NCBI GenBank assembly: GCA_002499445.1
Contig: DALS01000065.1
Location: 1 to 28,341 of the forward strand
Source: Methanosarcina sp. UBA293
Lineage (GTDB): Archaea; Halobacteriota; Methanosarcinia; Methanosarcinales; Methanosarcinaceae
DNA: 28,341 nt
Direction of reading: 5' to 3'
Positions 15,667-22,716 of this stretch are shown piece after piece (the first letter of the stretch is position 1; the number at the start of each line of letters is the position of its first letter). The notes under the pieces were generated by a model. It was not told where the DNA came from, searched no databases, and saw nothing but the letters and a program-made list of their open reading frames with translations. The translations under genes were made by a program, and so were the position numbers.

Positions 15667-16005
15667 TCAATCGCAAGAGCTATTGCTCGCTTTGAGCTTT
15701 TCCAATAGTGCTAAATCGTCTTTACAAATGCTTATTTTTCCAATTTCGTCGTTAATGACTATTGAGAGGAAGGGAAATCTAAGAAATAATGGATCATTGA
15801 GTCGATAATAGACCCATTGGGATTTTTTTTCAGAGACGATAATTCCTGCCATTTTTAGTCTGTTCAGGTGCCTGGAAGCGTTGGATTGCTTAATGCCTAA
15901 TACCGCCTCAATATTACAGACACATAATTCCCCTTTTTTTAAAAGATTCAGTATCCTTATCCTATTTTCATCAGCCAGCGCCTTAAATATATAAACAATG
16001 TCCAT
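15667..16005 (-). CDS. arsR: ArsR-family arsenite-responsive repressor of acr3
   Basis: 112 residues with the winged-helix ArsR/SmtB fold. The metalloid site Cys28-Val-Cys30 lies in ELCVCNIEAVLG at the start of the recognition region, followed by the DNA-reading helix KQSNASRHLNRLKMAG and the wing WVYYRL. A C-terminal SICKDD and a final SSCD add two more cysteines. I chose ATG 16005 because GGCGGTG lies six bases upstream; the frame also has GTG/ATG codons three positions earlier, inside the SD. It is the first gene of arsR-acr3. A 26-bp palindrome at 16021-16046, directly upstream, is the likely operator for self-control. Confidence 0.92.
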   Translation of the reverse strand: MDIVYIFKALADENRIRILNLLKKGELCVCNIEAVLGIKQSNASRHLNRLKMAGIIVSEKKSQWVYYRLNDPLFLRFPFLSIVINDEIGKISICKDDLALLEKLKASNSSCD

Positions 16006-16499
16006 GGGCATCACCGCCTATATGATTATATGCAGATATATTCATATTGTATTTAAATATACTGATTTATTTTTAGTTACTGATTATTGCTTTGGTGATA
16101 AAACAAGTGAGATTAGTATCAACGAAGTGCGAAGCATTCCTTATACTGATATAACTGTTTATCAGCTTCAGGTTCTATTAGAAGGTGGCCTGTTGATCGA
16201 AATTACTGTAACTCCAATATTTGTGGGTTTGTTTATAAAATAAGTTGAAGTAAAGATAGAAATAAGATTATTGTTGATATCGAAACTCAATGTAAAAAGA
16301 TAAAAAAGTTTTCTCATATGAAAATTCCCATGAAGGAAATTTTGAATATTAAGAATAATTACGTGATTAACAGAGTATAGAAAGCCAATTACTGCTCAAA
16401 TTGCTTAGTGCCTTGCACAGTACTCAGCCTTTATATAAATATTACTACATAGCATTTATACAGCTCTAGTAACTATCAAAGTTCATTCTAAAATATCGT
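16006..16499. other. Gene-free region upstream of arsR
   Basis: It contains the arsR operator and promoter at its left end. An open frame on the plus strand (15998-16243) starts inside arsR, lacks an SD and looks like chance. A small imperfect hairpin (AAAATTCC/GGAAATTTT) lies near 16321-16343. Nothing else is supported. Confidence 0.4.
16021..16046 (-). promoter_or_regulatory. Candidate ArsR operator of the arsR-acr3 operon
   Basis: A 26-bp near-palindrome: arms TATGAnTATAT and ATATAnTCATA around a 4-base centre, 20 of 26 positions symmetric. It ends 15 bases before the arsR start codon. A TATA-like ATATTTAAATAC lies just upstream (complement of about 16050-16061), so a bound dimer would block the transcription start. 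It differs from the TCAA-N6-TTGA sites elsewhere in the window. Confidence 0.5.
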
Positions 16500-16964
16500 T
16501 TACTCACCCTCAAAGCGGTGGAGAATTAAATCAATAGGCTCTATTTCAAGCTTCTCCGCACCAACAAGACAAGATCCTTCAAAATCACATGTCCAGATAG
16601 GGTAAGTTGAATATTTGTCCACTACATCTCTAAAAAACTCTCTAACTGGGAGGGCACGAAGGTTAATATATTTATCCAATTTTAGATCCAAAGTGCCGCA
16701 AAGAACTTCGGTTAATTCGTTTATTAGTTTTAACAGCACTAAGGTTCGTTGGAAATCAGGATTCCACAAATTAATTCTTTCTACTATCTCTTTAACCTTT
16801 ATATACTGCTCATACTCCCAAATTTCAAGTATATCATTACTGAAATATTTGGACACTATTTCATAAACACCCGGAATTTTAATTATTGATTGAAGAGTTT
16901 CATCTTTAAGACGTATGTAAAGAATTCTGTCAAAATCGTCCTTTGTCATTTTACTATAGTTCAT
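16500..16964 (-). CDS. Hypothetical protein, 154 residues
   Basis: I do not recognise this protein. It is acidic, rich in Glu, Asp, Leu and Ile, and probably all-helical in its first 100 residues (YIRLKDETLQSIIKIPGVYE, then EYEQYIKVKEIVERINLW). The C-terminal part holds two cysteines (WTCDFEGSCLVG) near a Trp, and ends in PIDLILHRFEGE. There is no signal peptide or membrane span. GGGAT lies a few bases before the ATG. It stands alone between long gene-free stretches, so context says little; it may be an accessory gene. Confidence 0.55.
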   Translation of the reverse strand: MNYSKMTKDDFDRILYIRLKDETLQSIIKIPGVYEIVSKYFSNDILEIWEYEQYIKVKEIVERINLWNPDFQRTLVLLKLINELTEVLCGTLDLKLDKYINLRALPVREFFRDVVDKYSTYPIWTCDFEGSCLVGAEKLEIEPIDLILHRFEGE

Positions 16965-17301
16965 GTATATCCCTATTGTTTAGCTTGCTAACTGCAAGTT
17001 TAAATTCTAATTTCCCATGGATCTTGCTAACAGATAAGTAACCCATAAATGTATAGAAAATAATGGTAATTACGCACTTGAAGCAAATTAAACACTTTAG
17101 TTGTTGAGATCAGTTTAGTGTTTTTATGGAGATTTAACGCTATTGATTTCTCAGTTAAACTGCGTATAGTACTATCTATTTAAGATTATTTATGAGTCCG
17201 ACTTTAGACTTAATTTCCTATGCATTACCAAAGATTTTTGATTTTTAGGTATCTAACAGCTTTCTGGGACTGTTAACTAATTTCAATTACTAATTTCAGT
17301 T
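16965..17301. other. Gene-free stretch with a degenerate dispersed repeat
   Basis: Non-coding. The block at about 17112-17180 resembles 4494-4565: both share CAGTTTA, GATTTAnnGnTnTTGATTT, CAGTTnAAnCnGCGTA and ACTAT in the same order. A weak hairpin TAACAG/CTGTTA (17254-17275) lies just past the end of ccdA and might help termination. Confidence 0.35.
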
Positions 17302-17946
17302 TTAGTAACCGTTAAAATGGTTTTGATAGATCATATAGAGGCCTACTCCCAGAATTACAATACCTGCAACTTTTTTTAACGGAAAACCACATTTTGAGAC
17401 TTTCTGGAGCCTTACGGAAGAAAAGCTTGCAGAATAAGCAACGAGAAGCATTGGAACAGAAAAACCAAGGGAATAGATGAAAAGCATTAGTGCTCCATAA
17501 CCAGCCTCTCCTGAAACAGCAACCATTGTAAGAATTGAGCCAAGCACTGGGCCGATACATGGTAGCCAGACAATCCCCAGAGAGAGACCAAGTAGAAACC
17601 CTCCAAAAAGACCCTCTTGCTTAGGATTTGCGAGGGCTGAAAAATTTCCAAAAATATTGAAAATATTTAAATCTAAGAGTAGCGAAATACCCATTGTGAC
17701 AAGGAGCGCTTCTGCAAAAACGTTGAGGTAGCCTAGATAAGCTGTAAGGGTTGCCCCGAAAATTGAAGTAATAACTCCCATGGAAGTGAAGGAAAGGGAC
17801 AACCCTAATACGATCGCAAGTGGTCTAAGCTTTCCTTTTCCAGTCGAGTATGCAAAAACTGCCGGAATTATGGGCAGGATGCATGGAGAGAGCACGCTTA
17901 CTATCCCTGCAAAAAAAGCTGCAATTGGGAAAAAATCGGAAATCAT
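17302..17946 (-). CDS. ccdA: CcdA-family membrane thiol-disulfide electron carrier
   Basis: 214 residues with six hydrophobic spans, the CcdA/DsbD-beta core. It passes electrons from cytosolic thioredoxin across the membrane to thiol proteins outside. The redox pair is Cys22 in SVLSPCILPIIPA (first span) and Cys130 in GIVWLPCIGPVLG (fourth span), both in the expected Pro-Cys context. It starts three bases after the stop of the thioredoxin lipoprotein gene, so the two are one operon and very likely partners. The operon promoter carries an exact ATATCAA-N6-TTGATAT site. Confidence 0.9.
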   Translation of the reverse strand: MISDFFPIAAFFAGIVSVLSPCILPIIPAVFAYSTGKGKLRPLAIVLGLSLSFTSMGVITSIFGATLTAYLGYLNVFAEALLVTMGISLLLDLNIFNIFGNFSALANPKQEGLFGGFLLGLSLGIVWLPCIGPVLGSILTMVAVSGEAGYGALMLFIYSLGFSVPMLLVAYSASFSSVRLQKVSKCGFPLKKVAGIVILGVGLYMIYQNHFNGY

Positions 17947-17949
17947 TTT

Positions 17950-18531
17950 TTAACCCTCTGCCTTCCTGGATTCAATAGCTTTTTTAAGAGTTTCTGAAAG
18001 GGTTTCTTTGTCGGTAACACCCAGGAATCTTGCGCTTGTTCTTTCTTGGCTTTTGCTGCCGTCCTGCCGCATATATATGTATTTCTCGCTTTCAATATCC
18101 GCAATAATACAGGTATCTGGAATGGATCTTACTCCAAACTCTTTTGCGAACTCGGGATGCTGTTTAATGTCAATAAGCATGAATGAAGCAGAATCCTGAT
18201 ACATTGGAAGTAGCTCTGAGAATATCTCTTCCTGTTTTCCACAGGGAATACAGCCCTTTGAACCAATTTTCAGTACAACAGGACCTTTTTTGAGGGCTTC
18301 ATCAACCTGGCTCAGGTTCGCAACTTCAATCAATTCCATTTCACTGCCTGAATCACTAACGTTCTTCGAAATTTCAATAAACCCTTCTTCATAATTGGAG
18401 TCATCAAGATCTGTGCAACCTGAACTGAAGAGTAAGAAACAAAAAAATATGAAAAGTGAGAGCGTTTTTACTAAAGAAAATGGTGAAAAAGGAACTAGCT
18501 CTTTACCTTGTCTTGTATATAATCGCTTCAT
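17950..18531 (-). CDS. Thioredoxin-fold lipoprotein, partner of CcdA
   Basis: 193 residues. A basic N-terminus and hydrophobic span (22-36) end in a lipobox, FSSGC with Cys39, so the protein is probably lipid-anchored outside the membrane. The rest is a thioredoxin domain with the active site Cys94-Ile-Pro-Cys97 (SKGCIPCGKQ) and the cis-proline Pro138 in RSIPDT. It would receive electrons from CcdA and reduce an unknown external target. Eight codons further upstream the frame has another ATG, but GGAGGAC sits six bases before the ATG at 18531, which decides the start. First gene of the operon. Confidence 0.85.
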   Translation of the reverse strand: MKRLYTRQGKELVPFSPFSLVKTLSLFIFFCFLLFSSGCTDLDDSNYEEGFIEISKNVSDSGSEMELIEVANLSQVDEALKKGPVVLKIGSKGCIPCGKQEEIFSELLPMYQDSASFMLIDIKQHPEFAKEFGVRSIPDTCIIADIESEKYIYMRQDGSKSQERTSARFLGVTDKETLSETLKKAIESRKAEG

Positions 18532-18590
18532 GTAGTCCTCCAAAAACCTTTGCATTTTATCTTCTAGCTAGAAAAGGAAGGGGTTATACT

Positions 18591-18610
18591 ATATCAAGAT
18601 ATTTTGATAT
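18591..18610 (-). promoter_or_regulatory. Exact ATATCAA-N6-TTGATAT operator, CcdA/thioredoxin operon
   Basis: Perfect 7-bp arms with spacer GATATT; symmetry extends one more pair on each side (18590-18611). It lies 60 bases before the lipoprotein ATG and about 25 bases downstream of a TATA-like box, a repressor position. Confidence 0.65.
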
Positions 18611-18817
18611 ATTCAAATGTAACAGGTAATATAAATAGTTTGCTCAAATTATATATGAGTATTAAATATTCGAGAAAGATATAAGGAGAAGGATGTTAGC
18701 AGTGTAAAGATCCTTATACACGAAAAACTACGCTATATATTCTATATCTCTTGAAATAATTTTATTTAAGACTTCAGAAGTCTAGAAACAGTTTGACTAT
18801 TAATAATATTATGTTAA

Positions 18818-18837
18818 ATATCAAATAAAATTGATAT
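18818..18837 (+). promoter_or_regulatory. Exact ATATCAA-N6-TTGATAT operator, arsR at 18875
   Basis: Perfect 7-bp arms with spacer ATAAAA, 38 bases before the start codon of the arsR gene. It is suited to self-regulation and, with the site at 18591, to joint control of the divergent operon. Confidence 0.65.
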
Positions 18838-18874
18838 GAAAAACCTTATTTAGAAGGCTTAACTTCTTTTATTT

Positions 18875-19234
18875 ATGAGCTATTGTTGTCCTGTGGATCC
18901 AGAGAAAAAAAAGGAATGGGAAGAAAGGATGCTCCAGGAAATAGATTTTCCGGACGATAATATAAAGAAAGCAAGTGAGGTATTCAGCGCTCTTGGGCAT
19001 CCTTTAAGGCTAAAAATTGCTTACTTTCTCACTCAGAGAGATCACTGCGTTTGCGAACTGATATTTAAACTAAACGAGATGCAGAACTTGGTTTCCTACC
19101 ACCTGGCAATTCTGAAAGACTGTGGAGTTGTCGAAACCTACAGCAGATCAAAATGGCATTTTTACAGGTTGAACCCTGAATTTGTAGATATTTTTAACAT
19201 TATTGCACATCTACAAGAAAAAAAATCTGAATGA
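18875..19234 (+). CDS. arsR: ArsR-family regulator with CVC metalloid site
   Basis: 119 residues. The ArsR/SmtB winged helix spans about 32-110, with Cys58-Val-Cys60 in DHCVCELIFKLNEM at the arsenite-type site, the reading helix QNLVSYHLAILKDCG and the wing WHFYRLNPE. An unusual N-terminal CCPVD (Cys4, Cys5) may add ligands. It is divergent from the CcdA-thioredoxin operon, and both promoters carry the same exact palindrome, so this protein is the best candidate to bind it. There is no clear SD before the ATG; the leader is short. Confidence 0.9.
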   Translation: MSYCCPVDPEKKKEWEERMLQEIDFPDDNIKKASEVFSALGHPLRLKIAYFLTQRDHCVCELIFKLNEMQNLVSYHLAILKDCGVVETYSRSKWHFYRLNPEFVDIFNIIAHLQEKKSE

Positions 19235-19287
19235 ACTTTATTTAAATTAAAGAGATAATGATTTATAAATTACAATAAATGGAGTTT

Positions 19288-19629
19288 TTAGTCCTTGCAA
19301 CAACAGCAGCAGTCTTTTTCTTCCTTATTCTTTTCAAAGATTTTATTATATATGTTTTCCCCGTATATATTTGTCCATCCTATCTGTGAACCAGCAGCAA
19401 CAAACATTGCGACTGAAATAGCTTCTGCGATTTCCTCCTTTGTGGCTCCTGCAGTAATCGCTCTTTGTGAATGTGCATCAACGCAGAACTGACAGCGCAT
19501 AAGTACTGAAGAGGTGATAGCAATCAATTCTTTAGTTTTGAGATTCAGAAAACCATCTTTGAAAATAGAACTTCTCATCTGTCCGAAAGCTTCTGCAGTT
19601 TCAGGCAATATTTCGTTCAAAAATGACAT
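19288..19629 (-). CDS. AhpD-like/carboxymuconolactone decarboxylase family protein with five-Cys tail
   Basis: 113 residues, one AhpD/CMD domain. The redox motif Cys46-x2-Cys49 with His53 (MRCQFCVDAHSQRA) is that of AhpD-type thiol peroxidase partners. The GATKEEIAEAISVA helix is typical. The odd part is the C-terminus: five consecutive cysteines at 107-111 close to the end (EKDCCCCCKD), which could bind metal or arsenite. The SD AGAGGAG lies six bases before the ATG. It is convergent with arsR at 18875. The function is probably thiol redox or peroxide/metalloid defence; the substrate is unknown. Confidence 0.85.
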   Translation of the reverse strand: MSFLNEILPETAEAFGQMRSSIFKDGFLNLKTKELIAITSSVLMRCQFCVDAHSQRAITAGATKEEIAEAISVAMFVAAGSQIGWTNIYGENIYNKIFEKNKEEKDCCCCCKD

Positions 19630-19790
19630 TTAAATCTCCTCTTGTTTGGTAAGTGTAATATATAAATAAAAATTTAGATTAAGGTAAATTCCTAATCAAG
19701 TTATTTTGTGCTGTAATTTTATCAGAATTTAAATTTACAAACAGTTATATTTTAAGAAAATAGTTAGTTTCAAGACTTTTCGGAAGAATC

Positions 19791-19934
19791 TCAATGACCA
19801 GGCCTTCTACAAAAAGCAGAGTTCCATTGCATACTACTGCCCCGATTTTCAGGCTTATGTGTATACAGCAGGTCTTCTTCATCCGGATCATTTGTGTTTT
19901 CTTCTTCTGGTAATGAATCTTTTTCTTTTTTCAT
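19791..19934 (-). CDS. Small acidic protein, 47 residues
   Basis: A short gene with a very good SD (AAGGAGG, seven bases before the ATG). The N-terminal half is acidic (EEENTNDPDEEDLLY), followed by THKPENRGSSMQWN, and it ends AFCRRPGH with one cysteine. No family is recognised. It lies between the AhpD-like gene and the first winged-helix/Fe-S gene, and is divergent from the latter, so both could be controlled from the two TCAA-N6-TTGA sites at 20024 and 20058. The N-terminus could also be a shortened relic of a larger gene. Confidence 0.5.
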   Translation of the reverse strand: MKKEKDSLPEEENTNDPDEEDLLYTHKPENRGSSMQWNSAFCRRPGH

Positions 19935-20023
19935 TTCCAAGCCTCCTTATTTGTTTAACCCATTGTATTCTAAGGCGATATAATTGACATTAGAGATTCA
20001 AATTCTAAAAACCTGTGTTATTG

Positions 20024-20043
20024 GTATCAAGAATAGTTGATGT
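20024..20043. promoter_or_regulatory. TCAA-N6-TTGA operator-like site
   Basis: GTATCAA, spacer GAATAG, TTGATGT: one mismatch per arm against ATATCAA-N6-TTGATAT. It lies 34 bases from the next site, between the divergent small gene and the winged-helix/Fe-S gene. Confidence 0.45.
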
Positions 20044-20057
20044 GTATTAAATAATTT

Positions 20058-20077
20058 GTATCAATCTTTTTTGATAT
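20058..20077 (+). promoter_or_regulatory. ATATCAA-N6-TTGATAT operator, first winged-helix/Fe-S gene
   Basis: GTATCAA, spacer TCTTTT, TTGATAT: one mismatch to the full palindrome. The spacer and the following GAGTTTTTAT are the same as in the promoter of the paralogue (21293), which shows that the duplication took the promoter along. Confidence 0.6.
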
Positions 20078-20183
20078 CCAGCACTTGAGTTTTTATGAGG
20101 TAAACTAACAATTAATTAGAGAAAACTAACTTCCTCAGAGAGACATCTGACATGAATAAATAATCAAGAAATAACGAAAATTA

Positions 20184-20305
20184 GGCTCTATAGAAATCCT
20201 CTGAAATAATGAATTTCCATAAATTTAAACTGAGCAGCAAGATCTGAATATACGTATCATTTTTCAGCCTCTTTCATCTGATGTAGACAAGTTTTCTACA
20301 GAGCC
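20184..20305. mobile_element. 122-bp MITE with 8-bp target-site duplication
   Basis: The left end GGCTCTATAGAAAT (20184-20197) and the right end (20292-20305, reverse complement GGCTCTGTAGAAAA) match at 12 of 14 positions. GAAAATTA flanks the element exactly on both sides (20176-20183 and 20306-20313). An 8-bp duplication with GGCTCTGT-like ends fits IS6-type elements, though the parent is not in the window. There is no coding capacity. It sits in the leader of the winged-helix/Fe-S gene that starts at 20343, 30 bases before the TTG-proximal end. Confidence 0.8.
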
Positions 20306-20342
20306 GAAAATTAAATTTTCATAACTTTTGTAGGTGTTAAAA

Positions 20343-21140
20343 TTGCCTGGAAATCCTAATGAGATAAAGCTGGTAAACAATGCTATGGCCAACGCTACCC
20401 GACGAAAGATAATGAACTTCTTATCGTCAGGAGACAAAAGTATCGAGGAAATTGGAGATGAAGTAGGGAAGACAATGCTTGATTTTCATCTCAAGCTTTT
20501 GCAACAGGCAAGCCTGATTAAGTTAGGAGAAGAAACTGCTAGGTTAAGTGAATATGGCAGAAATTTCCTGAAAGGCAAGGAAGATAAGAATGCTGAAAAG
20601 AATACAGATCTCTCTCAGGCAAAGACTGTGGAGATTGTAGAAGTTCGACAGCTTCTGCCCTGTATAGCAGACTCTTCGAAATTTAGGGTAATAGCAAATA
20701 TTACTCCTCCACTTGTCGGAACCCTCAAGGTTCTTGAGCCTCTCTTTCCCAGAGGAAGATACTCAGAAAAGATAAATGCACTAATAGTTCAAAAAGGAGA
20801 AGTTATTACAACGGTTTATGGTAGTGGAAAAGTTACCATGACAATGATAAAAAATGAGGATGAGGCCAAAGAAGCGCTTGAGAATCTCAGAAACATCATC
20901 AACGAGGCTATTGAAAAGGGCGTCGACCCTGCTCCCAGGGAGAAGATCAGGGTTGAACCCATGGAGCTCTATAAATACCTGCCCCAGATCAATTGCGGCA
21001 AATGTGGTGAGCAGAGCTGTTATACTTTTGCCATAAAACTCATGAGTGGAGAAGCCTCCCTTGATATGTGTACACCTCTTAATGAGCCAAAGTACGCAAC
21101 CAGCCAGGAACATTTGCAGGTTTTAACCGCTTATATCTGA
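20343..21140 (+). CDS. Winged-helix/Fe-S protein, first of a tandem pair
   Basis: 265 residues in three parts. Residues 8-80 are an ArsR-like winged helix (ANATRRKIMNFLSSG, then LDFHLKLLQQASLI). Residues 95-195 are a domain I cannot name, with conserved Cys107 (QLLPCIADSSK), EPLFPRGRYS and TTVYGSGKVTM. Residues 205-245 are a Fe-S domain of the type found in RnfB and the corrinoid Fe-S protein: Cys218-x2-Cys221-x4-Cys226-x16-Cys243. It lacks the CVC metalloid motif, so it probably senses redox, sulfur or iron through the cluster. The start is TTG at 20343, six bases after AGGTG; this aligns without gaps to the paralogue's ATG. A GTG at 20334 lies inside the SD. Confidence 0.8.
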   Translation: MPGNPNEIKLVNNAMANATRRKIMNFLSSGDKSIEEIGDEVGKTMLDFHLKLLQQASLIKLGEETARLSEYGRNFLKGKEDKNAEKNTDLSQAKTVEIVEVRQLLPCIADSSKFRVIANITPPLVGTLKVLEPLFPRGRYSEKINALIVQKGEVITTVYGSGKVTMTMIKNEDEAKEALENLRNIINEAIEKGVDPAPREKIRVEPMELYKYLPQINCGKCGEQSCYTFAIKLMSGEASLDMCTPLNEPKYATSQEHLQVLTAYI

Positions 21141-21457
21141 GCTACCGCTAATTAAAAATTACAACCTACGTAACTAAAAGTTCTACTGAATAATTAGACA
21201 ATTAAGTGGGGGAATTTGCATAAGTCTTTCCCTTCTACTTCTTCTGACATTTCTCATTCACTTCTAACAGGATTTGATATTTTAATATTCTTATATCAAT
21301 CTTTTTTGATATTTGGCTTTTGAGTTTTTATAGACGTGACTTCATAATTAATCGTAGGAATAACTTAGGATAATTAGGTTTTACTCTAAAAGATGGATTA
21401 TAATGTGCTGAATTGAAAAGGGTAGAATTAGACTTTAATGTGTTAGAAGGTGTAAAA
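21141..21457. other. Gene-free region between the tandem winged-helix/Fe-S genes
   Basis: No gene is seen. It carries the exact palindrome at 21293 and a promoter-like GAGTTTTTATAGACG just after it. The frame of the second gene opens at a TTG at 21413, but the part before 21458 is not conserved with the paralogue, so it is treated as leader. Confidence 0.45.
21293..21312 (+). promoter_or_regulatory. Exact ATATCAA-N6-TTGATAT operator, second winged-helix/Fe-S gene
   Basis: Perfect 7-bp arms with spacer TCTTTT. It is followed by TTTTTATA, a possible TATA element, so the second gene and the DsrEFH genes after it can be transcribed from their own regulated promoter. Confidence 0.65.
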
Positions 21458-22255
21458 ATGTCAGGAGGTATGAGTGAGACAAAATTGGTGAATTTTGCTA
21501 TGGCCAATAAGGCTCGAAGGAGAATAATTAACTTCCTTGCAGACGGTGCTAGATATGTTGAGGAAATTGAGGGCTTAGTCGGGAAAAAGACGCTTGATTT
21601 CCATATGAAGATTTTGCAAGATGCAGGCCTAGTCGAATTGGAAGAAGGGACTGTAAAAATAAGTGAATACGGCAGAAATTTCTTGAAAGATAAGAAAGAA
21701 AGAGAAACTGAGGAGATTAAAGACCTCTCTCAGGCAAAACCTGTGGAGATTGTTGAGATCAGGCAGGTTTTGCCTTGTATAGCAGATTCCACAAAATTAA
21801 GAGTAGCTGCAAACATGGTTCCCCCGCTGGGTGGGGCCTTAAAGATCCTTGAGCCTCTCTTTCCCAGAGGCAATTACTCGGATAGAAAAGATAGTTTGAT
21901 AGTTCAAAAAGGAGAAATCATGACAACTATTTATGGTAGTGGAAAAATAGTCATGAGAATGGTTAAAAATGAGGAGGAAGCAAAAAAAGAGCTTGAAAAC
22001 CTCAGAAATACTATCAATGAAGCTATCAAAAAAGGAGTTGCTCCACCTCCCAGGGAAAAGATAAAGGTCGAGCTAATGGACATATATAAACACCTGCCTC
22101 AGACCAACTGTCAAGAATGCGGCGAACAGGGCTGTTACAGCTTTACTATAAGGTTAATGGCAGGACAGGTTAGTCTAGATATGTGTACACAGCTTAAAAA
22201 GCCAGACTATGCAACCAATCTGGAGCGTCTACAATTTCTGGCTACATACATTTGA
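21458..22255 (+). CDS. Winged-helix/Fe-S protein, second of a tandem pair
   Basis: 265 residues, aligning to the first copy from end to end without a gap, at about 63 percent identity by hand count. All key residues are kept: Cys107 in VLPCIADST, and Cys218, Cys221, Cys226 and Cys243 of the Fe-S motif (NCQECGEQGCYSF, then SLDMC). The winged helix differs most near residues 31-40, so DNA or partner preference may differ. ATG 21458 follows AAGGTG; the open frame extends 15 codons further but lacks conservation there. It is followed after 38 bases by a DsrE-like gene, so it heads a likely four-gene operon. Confidence 0.8.
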   Translation: MSGGMSETKLVNFAMANKARRRIINFLADGARYVEEIEGLVGKKTLDFHMKILQDAGLVELEEGTVKISEYGRNFLKDKKERETEEIKDLSQAKPVEIVEIRQVLPCIADSTKLRVAANMVPPLGGALKILEPLFPRGNYSDRKDSLIVQKGEIMTTIYGSGKIVMRMVKNEEEAKKELENLRNTINEAIKKGVAPPPREKIKVELMDIYKHLPQTNCQECGEQGCYSFTIRLMAGQVSLDMCTQLKKPDYATNLERLQFLATYI

Positions 22256-22293
22256 ACTGCAGTTACTAACGTTTTATTTAATCGGAGGAAGCC

Positions 22294-22674
22294 TTGAAGA
22301 CGCTAACAATAGTGCTTACCGATGGCCCTTATATTTCTGAATACGCTGAGATTGCCTACAAACTCACTGAGGCTGCACTTAAAAAATATAAAGTAAATAT
22401 ATTCCTTTACCTGGATGCAGTGCATATCCCCAAAAAAGATCAAAATCCAGCCTTCTTTATTAATGCAGGACAGCTTTTTTCTGAACTTGCTGAAAAAGGC
22501 GCGGCAGTCCGAGCTTGTGCACGATGTGCTGGTGCAAGAGGCTACCTTCCAGAAGAAGAGATTATACAAGGAAGTAACTGCAAAGACTATTTCCCTGGAA
22601 TAAGAATTACCAGCCTTTATGAGTTGTCGGAAATGCTGAGTATGAGTGATAGAGTAATTTCACTTTCAAGATAA
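22294..22674 (+). CDS. DsrE/TusD-like sulfur carrier subunit
   Basis: 126 residues, DsrE/TusD fold. In bacteria TusD or DsrE forms a heterohexamer with TusC/DsrF and TusB/DsrH and carries persulfide sulfur on one cysteine; here Cys78 (with Cys75) in VRACARCAGARGY is at that position. The glycine-rich start LTIVLTDGPY and the LYLDAVHIP strand are as expected. The start is TTG, with GGAGG six bases upstream. It is the first of three DsrE-superfamily genes directly after the second winged-helix/Fe-S gene. The sulfur donor and acceptor are not encoded here. Confidence 0.82.
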   Translation: MKTLTIVLTDGPYISEYAEIAYKLTEAALKKYKVNIFLYLDAVHIPKKDQNPAFFINAGQLFSELAEKGAAVRACARCAGARGYLPEEEIIQGSNCKDYFPGIRITSLYELSEMLSMSDRVISLSR

Positions 22675-22716
22675 GATTTTAACAATGAGATCCGATTTTT
22701 GGGAGGGTAAGATCCA

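Larger units (their letters stand above)
18532..18874. other. Divergent regulatory region, CcdA operon and arsR
   Basis: No gene is seen. Two exact copies of the palindrome ATATCAA-N6-TTGATAT lie here, one by each promoter (18591 and 18818). A TATA-like ATTTATATTA (complement of about 18627-18636) would start the CcdA operon transcript inside the first palindrome. Confidence 0.5.
19935..20342. other. Divergent control region and MITE-bearing leader
   Basis: No gene is seen. It holds two operator-like palindromes (20024 and 20058), a TATA-like tract TTTTTATGAGG near 20090 and a 122-bp MITE (20184-20305) with target duplications. Without the MITE and one duplication, the distance from the second palindrome to the start codon is 135 bases, close to the 145 bases in the paralogous gene. 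Confidence 0.5.

Noticed and set aside
15998..16243. Plus-strand 81-codon frame upstream of arsR
   Set aside because: It begins inside arsR on the other strand, crosses the operator, lacks an SD and has no family-like features.
17254..17275. TAACAG/CTGTTA hairpin as the ccdA terminator
   Set aside because: Six pairs with a 10-base loop and no T tract on the minus strand; too weak to list as a terminator.
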